A stretch of DNA of 64,000 nt, taken from positions 25,888,031-25,952,030 of the forward strand of contig NC_019866.2 in the NCBI RefSeq assembly GCF_002234675.1, in the 5' to 3' direction. The position numbers and the translations under genes are program-made. This DNA comes from Oryzias latipes. Lineage: Eukaryota; Chordata; Actinopteri; Beloniformes; Adrianichthyidae. Shown piece after piece: positions 11,456-22,139 of the stretch; positions within the stretch are counted from its first letter, which is position 1; each line of letters begins with the position of its first letter. Below the pieces are notes generated by a model. It worked only from the letters and a program-made list of their open reading frames with translations. It was not told the DNA's origin and did no database searches.

Positions 11456-13495
11456 TTCACTACACGCATATGCAATTGTAAGTCTGTTACACATGTGCAC
11501 AGTTGAGTCCACTATATGCGTGTGCGTCTGCTATATATGTGCCTGGGTGAGTCCACTACACGCGTGTGCAAGTGTGCGTCTGCAATACATGTGCCCGGGT
11601 GAGTCCACTACATGCGTGTGAAAGTGTGCTTCTGTTATACATGATCCCAGGTGAGTCCATTACACACGTGTGCGAGTGTGCATCTGTTATACATGTGCTT
11701 GGGTGAGTCCACTACACGCGTGTGCAAGTGTACGTCTACCATACATGTGCACGGGTGAGTACACTACATACGTGTGCAAGTGTGTGTCCTTTTTACATTT
11801 GCTGGGGTAAATCCACTACAGGCATGTGCAAGAGTGCGTCTGTTATTCATTATTCTCCAATACATGTGCCCGGGTGAGTCCACTACACACGTGTGCAAGT
11901 GTAAGTCTTTTACACATGTACACGGGCTAGTCCACTACACGCATATGCAATTGTAATGAGTCTGCTACACATGTGCCCGGGTGAGTCCACTACACGCGTG
12001 TTCGTTTCCAATACATGTACACGGGTGATTCCACTACACGCGTGTGCAAGTGTGCGTCTGCTATACATGTGCATGGGTTATTCCACTACACGCATGTGCA
12101 AGTGTGCGTTTGTTACACATGTACATGGCTGAGTTTACCACACGAGTGTCCATTTGTAAGTCTGTTACACGTGTGCATGGGTGAGTCCACTACACACGTG
12201 TGCAAGTGTGCGTCTGTTACACATGTACACGAGTGAGTCCACTACACGTGTGTGCAAGTGTACGTCTGCTATACATGTGCCTCGGTGAGTTCACTACACG
12301 CGTGTGCAAGTGTGCTTCTGTTATAGATGTGCCCAGATGAGTCCACTACACACCTGTGCTTCTGTTATACATGTGCCCAGGTGAGTCCACTACACACGTG
12401 TGCAAGTGTGCGTCTGTTACACATGTGCACGGGTAAGTCCACTACACGTGTGTGCAAGTGTACGTCTGCTATACATGTGCCTCGGTGAGTTCATTACACG
12501 CATGTGCAAGTGTGCGTCTGTTATACATGTGCAACGGTTGAGTCCACTACACGCGTGTGCAAGTGTGCTTCTGTTATACATGTGCCCAGGTGAGTCCACT
12601 ACACGCGTGTGCAAGTGTGCGTCTGTTACACATGTGCACGGGTAAGTCCACTACACGTGTGTGCAAGTGTACGTCTGCTATACATGTGCCTCGGTGAGTT
12701 CATTACACGCATGTGCAAGTGTGCGTCTGTTATACATGTGCAACGGTTGAGTCCACTACACGCGTGTGCAAGTGTGCTTCTGTTATACATGTGCCCAGGT
12801 GAGTCCACTACACGCGTGTGCAAGTGTGCGTCTGTTACACATGTGCACAGGTGAGTCCACTACACGCGTCTGCAAGTGTGCTTTTGTTACACATGAACCC
12901 AGGTGAGTCCACTACACACGTGTGCAAGTGTGCGTCTGTTATACATGTGCACAGGTGAGTCCACTACACACGTGTGCAAGTGTGCGTCTGTTATACATGT
13001 GCACAGGTGAGTCCACTACACACGTGTGCAAGTGTGCGTCTGTTATACATGTGCACAGGTGAGTCCACTACACGCGTGTGCAAGTGTGCGTCTGTTACAC
13101 ATGTGCACAGGTGAGTCCACTACACGCGTCTGCAAGTGTGCTTTTGTTACACATGAACCCAGGTGAGTCCACTACACACGTGTGCAAGTGTGCGTCTGTT
13201 ATACATGTGCACAGGTGAGTCCACTACACACGTGTGCAAGTGTACGTCTGCTATACATGTGCACAGGTGAGTCCACTACACGCGTCTGCAAGTGTGCTTT
13301 TGTTACACATGAACCCAGGTGAGTCCACTACACACGTGTGCAAGTGTGCGTCTGTTATACATGTGCACAGGTGAGTCCACTACACGCGTGTGCAAGTGTG
13401 CGTCCTTTATACATTTACCCGGGTGAGTCCACTGCAAGTGTTAGTCTGTTATACTGTGCATGGGTGACTCCACTACATGTGCACGTGACCACCTC
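11456..13495 (+). repeat. 52-bp minisatellite, right array
   Basis: Continuation of the array at 5110-6548 after the LINE insertion, about 39 units of ~52 bp. Units become more uniform to the right; a four-unit block is duplicated with a 209-bp spacing (12400-12645 and 12609-12854), and near-identical units recur at 12890-13400. Many units read CAGGTGAGT or CCCAGGTGAGT, a strong 5' splice-site consensus, and contain CACGTG or CATGTG palindromes. Confidence 0.92.
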
Positions 13496-14060
13496 CAATG
13501 TAACGTCTATGTAAAAGTGCATAAATGCACACTTTCAGCGTCCGTGTTCAAAACTCTTGTGTTCACATAACACTTCGCAGGTGTCTACGACTATTTTGGG
13601 GCTCAACGTACAAAACACAACATGGATGTCAGCTGTTTACATGCAGGATCAACCAACTGTACATCAACGCGTGTTTGTCAGTTAAACCAGGTTGACCAGT
13701 CAGGGACTTACATTTGGTAGTGACTAATGGGGGGTGTCCTTAATTCACAGAGTAACAACCATTGGATCATGAAGGAGAAATAAATAATTATGGTTTGATT
13801 CCGGCTGAATTAAGTCTTTCATTTATCAGAATAGAGTTGATTCTCCAGATTTACACCGCTTTGACATTTCACACCAACCCTCTTTCAACTGTAGGGGGCA
13901 GACACACACTAGTAAATAGTAGAAGAAAACTCTTCTCCTCTGTGATCACCATAGAGTAGATGTGCATTTCCTTAATGTGTGTCACATTCATGGTGTGAAC
14001 GGAGCTTAATAAAGAGCACATATTTGCATGTCCTTACAGTCTGTTTACAGTTTGTACGAG
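13496..14060. other. No feature recognised
   Basis: Sequence between the minisatellite and a SINE. A short frame at 13762-13959 has no recognisable similarity or splice context. Confidence 0.4.
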
Positions 14061-14336
14061 GTTAAAGTTAAAAGTCCCATTTTCTGTCACACGCCTAGGT
14101 TTGTGAAATCTGCTGTCCACATTTGACCCCTCCCCTGGGGGGGTGAGCTGCTAACAGCCATGCTCGGGAACCATTTGGTGGATTAACCCGCCCCCCCAAT
14201 CCAACCCCTTAATGCCATTTTAAGCAGCGAGGCATTGGGTCCCAATTTTTGAGTCTTTGGTATGACTCGGCCTGGATTTAAACTCATGATCTTTCAGTCA
14301 CAGGGCGGACACTGTCCTACAAGGCCACTGAGCTGG
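14060..14336 (-). mobile_element. tRNA-derived SINE
   Basis: Read on the minus strand from about 14336, the sequence begins with an A-box-like AGCTCAGTGG and, ~40 bases later, a degenerate B-box-like GAGTTTAAATCC, the layout of a tRNA-derived polymerase III promoter. The body (CCGAGTCATACC, GGGACCCAATGCC, GGTTAATCCACCA) matches a dispersed family I know from many fish genomes; I do not assign a family name. A separate tRNA gene is excluded because the rest of the cloverleaf does not close. Confidence 0.7.
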
Positions 14337-14639
14337 ATTCAGTAATTGATAGTTCAGCAGGACCTGTTTAACAGAAACTATACAAGTCTTTGTGGGTGTT
14401 CTAGGGGCTTTGTGGTTAATAATTTTTCTTCATAGGTATCCATGTTTGAATTTTTTCAAGTCTCAAGGAACATTCAACGCTGTCGGTGAGTTTGTGACAA
14501 AGGAGAAACCATCGAGCGTTGAGTGTACCCGAACACTTGAGCTCAGGCACCTTTGTTCCTATACAAATGAGGCATCAACCACCAAGAAAAAGGGTTTACT
14601 TCAGTCATCTGAACCCTTCTCCACACATCAGACTGACTG

Positions 14640-15300
14640 CTGACTGACCGCCCCATCCTCTAGTCAAATCAACCCGGTTCTTCAGCTGGACTGACTTCCC
14701 AAAACCTACAGAATCAAATTCAAACTTCTCTAGTTCATCTTTAACCCTTGTGCTATCCCAGATGACCCCCCCTTACATTGACGTGTTCTCCCTACCATGA
14801 CAAAGGTGGATAAAGGTGGAAAGATTTCATGTAATCCATGGACACCATGGAAGATCACAAATCATTGAAGAAAAAAATTCAACACACTGTCTAGTGGGTC
14901 TAGATGACCCAACTCCCAACATTAAAGTGCCTAGGATAGCACAAGGGTTACGGCCCTCCTTACTCTGGCTTCTCCTTACCTTTCCAACCTACTACATATC
15001 AATACTCCCTCTGGTTCTTGTCGCTCCTCCTCTTCTGTCCAGCTCTATGTTCCGGCACGGCTCCCCATGGAAACTCTGGAATACCATCACTCCTGACCAT
15101 AGACTGCTTAACAACCCTCAAATCCAAACTCAAAACTCATCTGTTTAATTCGGATCTTTCCCTCCGATTCACTGTGGATTTTCTGTCAGCTACTATTTAT
15201 TGTGTTTTTATTGAATATTTTGTGAATTTACTGACCTTTGTTTTGTACAGTGTCCTTTAGTTCCTTGAAAGATGTGTTTAAATAAAATGAATTATTCTTA
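14640..15300 (+). mobile_element. L2-type LINE 3' end interrupted by a MITE
   Basis: Degraded coding remnants on the plus strand. Around 14670-14735 a reading resembles the L2 tail before the TYKALHG block; after the MITE (14744-14948) it resumes at 14951 and reaches a stretch resembling WNSLP...LKTHLF at about 15075-15150, followed by an A/T-rich end near 15295. It is far older than the LINE at 6549-11455 and is 5'-truncated. Confidence 0.6.
14744..14948 (+). mobile_element. ACCCTTG-family MITE, copy 1
   Basis: Element of 205 bp, starting ACCCTTGTGCTATC and ending GATAGCACAAGGGT, flanked by TA on both sides (14742-14743, 14949-14950). Near the left end it has a C7 tract (GATGACCCCCCC). The inner landmark CTGTCTAGTGGGTCTAG is intact. 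No coding capacity. TIRs plus a TA target duplication suggest mobilisation by a Tc1/mariner-superfamily transposase. Confidence 0.88.
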
Positions 15301-16255
15301 ATATTTCTTGGCGAGTAAAGAAACTGTCCTGTTCTGCTGCAGGGTTGTGGTTAACATTCATCGCTGTCGGTGGGTTGGGTTTGCTGTTAACTCACCGCTC
15401 CATGAATGTCAGCTGTTTCCATGCAGGACCAGAATTCCTGAACAGGTTAAAGGTTGTTTTTGACTTTGGGAAAAAGTTACAACAATAAAGATTTGTTACA
15501 AAGGTTTTGGGTCATTTGTGTTTTTGCTGCATCTTTAAAATTTCTGGTGCAAAACTAAAAATTAAGTCACTGAAGTAATGAGAATTTAGAAAAGCCAAGA
15601 GATGAGAGAGGAGGAAGCGACTGAGGAAAAAAAGGACAGGAAAAGATGCAAAAGGACAAATAGTAAGAGTGTCCGAAGTCAGAGATCTGTCTCTGCCTTT
15701 GGTCACCAGCGGGAACCATCTCAGAGTTCTAATCACAGCTGAATCTCCTTCATTTATCAAACCACAGCATACTTAAGCTCTCAGTGAAAGTATTATTTGT
15801 GCCACGCTGCCTTCCGTACTGAGGGTCATATTTGGACCTGATCGTCTGTCTCCTGACTCTGTTTGCCTGTCCCGACCCTCGCCTGGATTTTGACCATCCT
15901 GTCTCTCCTTTGATGACCTCATGCCCCTTATCGATCCCTGCCTGCCTGACCCTGATTTGGCTCTGTGGACCTTTAGCTGAGCTAATAAACCTGCTGCATC
16001 TGGATCCAGCCATCTGCCTGTTCCTGTGACAAAGAGGATAAAAGACGACAACAACAACAACAAGAAGCCGAATGAGTTCAATTCACAACCGACAGTATGT
16101 CTGGAACAACTCTGCAGGAGGCCTCCACAAAGATGCCTGAGCCTCCTCTGGCCAGACAAAAACTAACAGACAAGGCCTTGAATTTAATTATTTAAAAGCT
16201 ATTATGTAGGGAGATGAAAACATTCAAACACACACATTAAAAGACACTGATCCTC
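15301..16255. other. Unassigned region
   Basis: No gene recognised. A stretch at 15830-16033 carries an AATAAA signal and ends TTCCTGTGACA, resembling the end of a retroelement LTR, but I find no matching start or target duplication. Frames in the region are shadows without domains. Confidence 0.3.
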
Positions 16256-16268
16256 AAAAACAGAACAA

Positions 16269-17860
16269 CAATCATTAATGAATTCTCTTCTATATCAGAC
16301 TATTCCATTAATTGGAATAAATCTGTTTTATTACCACTGAACAGTAATGCGGAGCAAGGACTCACAATACCAGTTAAATCAGGCAATATAAAATATCTAG
16401 GTATTTATTTTTCCCCCAAAATATCAGAACTGGTGCAGCTAAACTACACCCCATTACTGAAAAACATACAGGACGATCTAACACGCTGGACCAACCTGCC
16501 TTTGTCCCTTATGGGCAAGGTAGCCACGGTTAAAATGAAAATCTTACCCAAAGTTAATTATCTCTTCTCAATGATTCCCACACAACCGCCATAAAAATGG
16601 TTCAAAACATTAGACTCATCCATATCACGCTTTCTATGGAACAATAAACCTGCAAGAATTAGTCTAAAAACTTTAAAATCTGCAAAAAGCTGTGGAGGAT
16701 TAGAATTACCTAACTTCCACAATTACTTTCTTGCAAATAGATTACAATACATCTTAAAATGGTTAAAAAATAATCCAGAAACCAACTCATGGTTAGACTT
16801 GGAACAGGCGTTATGTGGAAAGATCAACCTGTCAGATCTTCCATTTATCAGCCAAATAGTTAAAAAACAGGATTGTTTCAAAAGTATTAATATAAATGCC
16901 ACTTTAACAGCCTGGTGGGAATTTCTCAAAATATCAAAATCATCAATTCAACCATGCAAAATGACACCCATCTGGAACAACCCAGACATCCTCATAAACA
17001 AAAAAATTATCCACTTCCCAGCTTGGCAAGCAGGGGGCATAAAACAACTAGAGCAAATAATTATTGATAGAAGATTCATAACTCCCCAGGAACTTCAAGA
17101 CAAACATGGAATATATAACTTCTTGGAATATCAGCAACTTAAATCAATTATTACTAAAAAGTTTAAATACAGAGACAACGATTTAAAGCTACCAGATGTA
17201 GTTACCACTCTGATCAATTTCTCAATGAATAAAACTTTCTCCAAAATATACAAACTTTTATGTAATTTAGATAACAATATTTCACTTCCGACAACAAAAT
17301 GGGATGCGGATTTGAGCATCAGCACAGATGAAAGTTTTTGGTCAGAACTTTGTCTAAACACCTTTAAAATGACAAAAAGTCCAAATCTGCAGCTAATCCA
17401 TTTCAAAACTCTACACAGAATTTACTACACTGGACAGAGGATGTTCAAGATGGGTCTCAGCAACTCAGACATTTGTCAGCACTGTGACAGTAATCTACCC
17501 GACAATTACATGCACGCACTGTGGTTCTGCACGCCTGTCCAGGCTCTCTGGCAGCAGGTATGTGCCGATCTATCAGTCTGGCTTAAGGCTTCAATCACAG
17601 CTTCACCGTCACTTTGTGTGCTTGGTGACATGAGTGCCATCGATGTAGAAGGAGGATTAGGCTCTATCATTTTCATAACTCTTTGCATTGCTAAAAAAAC
17701 TATTTTAATAAATTGGAAAAGCAAAAAAAATATAAATATAAGTCAACACAGAAATCTGCTGTTTGATCATATCAGCTTGGAAAAAATGTCAGCCCAAAGT
17801 TCGAGTAACTTTGAAAGAATTCGGTCTCTCTGGTCTCCCATAGCTAACTCCATGACTTAG
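16269..17860 (+). pseudogene. L1-type ORF2 C-terminal fragment, copy 2
   Basis: Open in one frame from near the truncation point to TAG 17858-17860, except for a single in-frame TAA at 16592-16594 (after a Pro-Pro pair). The last 353 codons after ATG 16799 are uninterrupted. It includes the reverse transcriptase thumb-like region (IKYLGIYFSP near 16390) and the C-terminal Cys/His knuckle (ICQHCDSN near 17470). It lacks endonuclease and YADD, so it is a dead fragment. Confidence 0.85.
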
Positions 17861-20446
17861 GGGGTGGGGGGGGCCTGGTCGTCGCTGCTCCTTGCCCTTC
17901 TGCCGTGGGCCGGGGTGGGGGTCGGGGCCTCCGGTGCCTGGCGGGGGGTGGTGGGGGCTCCGTTGGTCGGGGGGTCGGGTCCGGCACCTGGGTGGGGCGG
18001 GCTGGGGCGCTGCGTGGTCCTCTGGGCTTGGGTGTGGGGGTGGGGGGTGGCGGTCTGGCTTGGCTTGGGGGGGTGGTCCCTTTGCCTGTGCTGGGGGGGT
18101 TGGCGGGGGGCGCTGCTCGGGGGGGGGGCCCTGGATGGGCTTCCCATCTACACCTGGGGCTGGGATCGGCCCTTCCCTGGCTCTGGGGCGGGACGGGACA
18201 ACCCTCTTGGGGCCCCCGGTCGCTCTGGGTGTCATCCGCTTCGGCTGCGGGGTCTGGGGTGGGGTGGGGTGGGGGGTGGGGTGGGGGGTCTTGTCGGCCC
18301 TGTCCTGTGGGGGGGCATTCTGGGGGGGGGGGCACTATTGGTACGGGGCAGGGGGGGTTGACGGGTCGGGGTCTCCGCTGAGGCCATCGGCGGTTTCCCC
18401 GGCCGGTTGGCTGCCTCGGTCCCGTCGAGGCCTGACCAGAGCTCTTCTAGGGCCGGCGTTTGGGGGTGGGGGCCTGGGCTTGCTCCGGGGGGGGCCGGCG
18501 CTTTCTGGCTCCTCTCTCTCTGTGTGGGGGGGTGGTGCTGGGCCTGGGGTGTCGGCGCCTCCGGGGGTGGGGCCCCTGGGCTGGGTGGGCCTGGCCCCCT
18601 TGCTGGGGGGGGAGGGGCGGGGGACAGCTGTTTGACCAGCTATCAGCTGTCCCCAACTTACCCCCTTCCTCATATAACCTCATAATAGGGTGAGGGGGTG
18701 GGGGGCTTAGCCTGCGATGAGCCTTGGGGGGGGTTAACTAGGCAGTGGCCCCCCTCCTATGGTTGCCGTATGGAGTGGGCCCCCCCTCTTTCGGTTTTAT
18801 TTGCACCTTAGACATGTAGGGCCCTTGGTAGGGGGGGTGCTTGGACATCACTGCCAGCAAGCAGCGGATGTCCTCCTAGCACCCTACCCGCCAATTTTAA
18901 CCGCACCTTAGACATTTAGGGCCCCTTGGTGGGGAGGGTGAGGGGACGTCACTGTGAGTAATCAGGAGATGTCCCCTTAGTGCCCTACCCGCCAATTTTA
19001 ACTGCACCCCCCTTAGTACACACACCCCTCCCCCCTTAATATATACATCCCAACATAAACACACACACATGCACACACACACCTTCTCAAACACACATAC
19101 ACGCACACACATGTTGCAAGGAAGGTGGGACCTGGGTCCATCTGTCCCCTGCCTCTTCCCTGGTGGGGGGTACGGGCCCCTTTGCAACGACGGCCGTGTC
19201 CCCGGGGTGCCGGCTTCCTGGGCCCAGCGGTGCTCTCTCCGCGCGGTGGGGGGGTTCACATTACATCTGAGCCGGGGGTGTCTGGTCCCTGGGGGGTGGG
19301 TTCTGGTCCTTGCTCCTGGGTGCTGGGCCCCGCCAAATTTCCAACTGTGGCCGAGCCTGGTCGGGCCATATTTACAACACCCCTTGTGGGCCCTCTTTTT
19401 TTCCCCGGGGTTCCCCCCTCCCTGGACCAACCGTGGGCCGGGCGAGTGGCTGCCTGGAGTGCGGGGCGGGTCTCCCTTGGGGGGTCCTGGCTCGTACCTG
19501 GGGTTGGGGCGGGGGGATGCCCGGAACTCCTGGGTGGTGGTGGGGTGCTCGTTTGGGGCTGTGGGCGTCCTTCTCCGGTGGGGCCCTGCGTTGGGTTCTC
19601 CCGGCGCGGCGGGGGGGCTGCTCTCCTGGTTGGGCTGGGGCGGCGCTCTCTTTCCCTCCGTGCCTCCCTGGCCTCTGGCTCTGGGGGCCTTGCGGCGGCC
19701 CTGCTGGCCCTGGCCTGGGTGGCGGGCTTGGTCGCCCGGGCGGCGGTTGTTCCCTGCCGGTTCCCGTGTGGCGTTGGGGGGATTCCGGCTGCCGCTGCTG
19801 CTGCGGTGGGGGTCTTGGGGTGGGGATGGCTGGGCACTCTCCCTCCTTCTTTTCACGTTCCACCATCCATTTTAGAAGAACATAAACACTCACCTGAGCA
19901 CAGGTGTTAGCTCACCTTTGCACTAATAGTTTGCATGACTGAATGACTGAAATATTTCACACTAGTTGGTTTTAAGGCATAAGTATGCGTGTGAACACTA
20001 TCTGTTTTGTGTACATGTCGACAGGTGGACATTTTTGCAGCTAGCAGGTGTGTTTATAACATTTGAGTGTGTGTGTGGACAGGCCCCGCCCCTTTTTGTA
20101 CTACATTTGAACCTTACCATAATGATTAACAACCAGTAAACTTGTTGCTTTATGCTGCTTCATGGTCTTACCCCCCTTCCCCTCCTATTATCACCCCCTA
20201 CCCCCCCTCTCTCTAACGTCCCTCTCTCTTCTTCCCCTCTTTCCTTTTCCGTCCGGTCCAACACCAAAGATTTTCAGACATGATTGAAATTAATAAAGTT
20301 TGGCCTCAATTACAAAAGGGGTTTATTCAAACATACCTTTGGTTTGTCTGAAGATTAATAACCCCTCTTGTTAAATTAAAATATGTCCAACACAAGAGGC
20401 CCTCAGCTCTCATCTGTCTGCCCAGCTGTTGGACAGGACAGGTTAG
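17861..20446 (+). other. G-rich L1 3' UTR, copy 2
   Basis: Counterpart of 1097-3738. G runs dominate 17861-18630 and 19130-19850, with the same (CA)n block (19050-19110) and the same C/T-rich block (20165-20245). Numerous overlapping frames are composition artefacts. Differences from copy 1 are mostly run-length changes and small indels inside G tracts. Confidence 0.85.
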
Positions 20447-20479
20447 AAAAAAAAAAAAAAAAAAAAAAAAACAGAACAA

Positions 20480-21704
20480 TATTACGCAGAATGAGACTGC
20501 TACATTCACAGTTTGATTCAACAAGGACCACCTTACAACATGATACTCAGGTTGAATAATGGCATAAAATAGATAAGAAATCTTTTCAGGCATTTATTAT
20601 TATTTTATTTATTTGTTTATCATTATTCTGTGTTTTTGTAACAGAATACATTTGAATGATGAAGGCTGAAGGGGTTCAGACTCGTCATGAGTAAAACAGA
20701 TGGACGCCTCCACGACCACCCGGATTGACAACAGACCAGACTTTACGGGTCTGAGCTGCTAACGTCGGCTTCGGAGCCACCCAGGACCGTACCATTGTCA
20801 ATCTCCTCAGACTGTCTGTTTAAGCCTCTGCTGCAATCGGCACAAAAGTATGAAGTAATATTTGTGCCACAACGAGAAAAAAAAGTTTTGAAAATATTTT
20901 TTTCTAAACTGCAGAAGAAATGTAGCCCACATTTTGAATAATTTAACTTTCTAAGTTATAGATAAAATGTTTTCTTCCAAAGTCCTGCCTGTTCATTCAA
21001 AATATCTTTAGCCTAAACTTACGCAGGTGTTTCTAAAGTGTTCTCTCAAACCTTTTAAACTTCAGAGTTAGAGCTTGGAGTTAGAAATGTGCCAGAAAAC
21101 CAGCCAATCACTGAATAGAGGGTTCATGCCGATTGGTCCGGATTCCATCCAATTAAGCATCTTTATCTCACATTCAAGCTGCTTGGATTCAGTCTTTGTG
21201 TTTGATTCAGCACCAAAGGAGCCGCTCTGACCCGTTTCTGGCCAGAACCCAGAAGAAGCAGCAAAGCCAAATGATCAGGACAGATAAGACACCTCCTACA
21301 ATAAGTAACCAAAGGAGTACAGATGAACCACGGAATCAAACCCTCGGGGGGAACGCCAAATCAAATGTAAAAGGCAGAAACCAAAACCAAAGGGGCAGAA
21401 CAGGATTGGACAGAAGGAGTCCTGCCCCCATCAAAGAACCACTGTGGCTCACATGAACAAAAACCAAGAGCAATGACGTCCACCCGTGCATCCTCTGAAG
21501 CTGCTGAATCCTTTTCTTCTTCCATTAGTGGTCACAGGGCGGCTGGAGCCAGCAAGGCGGGGTCCACCTTGGACAGGTCACCAGTCTGTTGAGTATAAAC
21601 TGAAAGATAGCGTGTCATGACCCCATGGGGTCAACCAAGTGGACCATGAAGTGCTTGTAATTCTAGTGGCTACAGATGAGGGCGTCATGGCGTCAGGACG
21701 GTTT
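20480..21704. other. Unassigned region
   Basis: A/T-rich sequence with no recognised gene. About 21515-21595 resembles the dispersed fish repeat better preserved at 55865-56176 (the GGCTGGAGCC...GGACAGGTCACCAGTCTG part). Confidence 0.35.
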
Positions 21705-21710
21705 TAAGGC

Positions 21711-22139
21711 AAGGCAAGGCAAGTTTATTTGTATAGCACAATTCGTACACAAAGTAATTCAAGGTGCTTCACAAAACAGAAAAATGCATTAAAATCACAA
21801 TACATCATAGAAATAATCAACGTAAAATTTACTTTAAAAGAAAAGAAGAAAAAAAAAATAATAATTGAAAATTGATTTAAAAATAAAGGAAGGAAAGGAA
21901 AGAAAAGTGCAGATAGGACCTTTCAGTCATATACACGACTAAACAGAAATGTTTTAAGTCTAGATTTGAACATGAACACAGAAGAGGCCTGTCTTACGAC
22001 TTCAGGGAGGCTGTTCCAGATTTTAGCTGCAGAATATTGAAACGCTGATTCCCCTTGTTTAGTTCTGACTCTGGGAATCAACAGGAGGCCGGCCCCTGAG
22101 GTCCTCAGAGTACGAGATGGTTCATATGGCACTAACATG
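21711..22139 (-). mobile_element. 5'-truncated L2-type LINE tail
   Basis: Minus-strand 3' end of a LINE. A 71-codon frame (22138-21923) carries the L2-type C-terminal signature (SAAKIWNSLPE, then FKSRLKTFLF). It ends in a pentamer-repeat tail seen on the plus strand as AAGGC repeats at 21709-21722. It is about 430 bp long and 5'-truncated. Confidence 0.8.

Larger units (their letters stand above)
16269..20466 (+). mobile_element. 5'-truncated L1-type LINE, copy 2
   Basis: Second and longer copy of the element at 77-3763. It has ~1.6 kb of ORF2 3' end, a ~2.6-kb G-rich 3' UTR and a poly(A) run to about 20471. Flanks share AAAAACAGAACAA (16256-16268 and 20467-20479), a 9-13-bp target duplication whose exact length is blurred by the A tail. 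The target differs from that of copy 1, so the two are independent retrotransposition events, not a segmental duplication. Sequence agreement with copy 1 is high throughout, indicating recent common origin. Confidence 0.92.

Noticed and set aside
5397-12854. Repeated 60-80-aa frames with Cys/His-like pattern (for example ...LLYMCMGESTT...)
   Set aside because: They are translations of the 52-bp minisatellite and recur with the array period; not zinc-finger proteins.
14270-14336. A tRNA gene
   Set aside because: A- and B-box-like motifs are present but degenerate, the cloverleaf does not close, and it continues into a SINE body.
17864-19910. The same set of Gly/Pro-rich frames in L1 copy 2
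   Set aside because: Same reason; indels in G runs change the frames relative to copy 1, which argues against coding.
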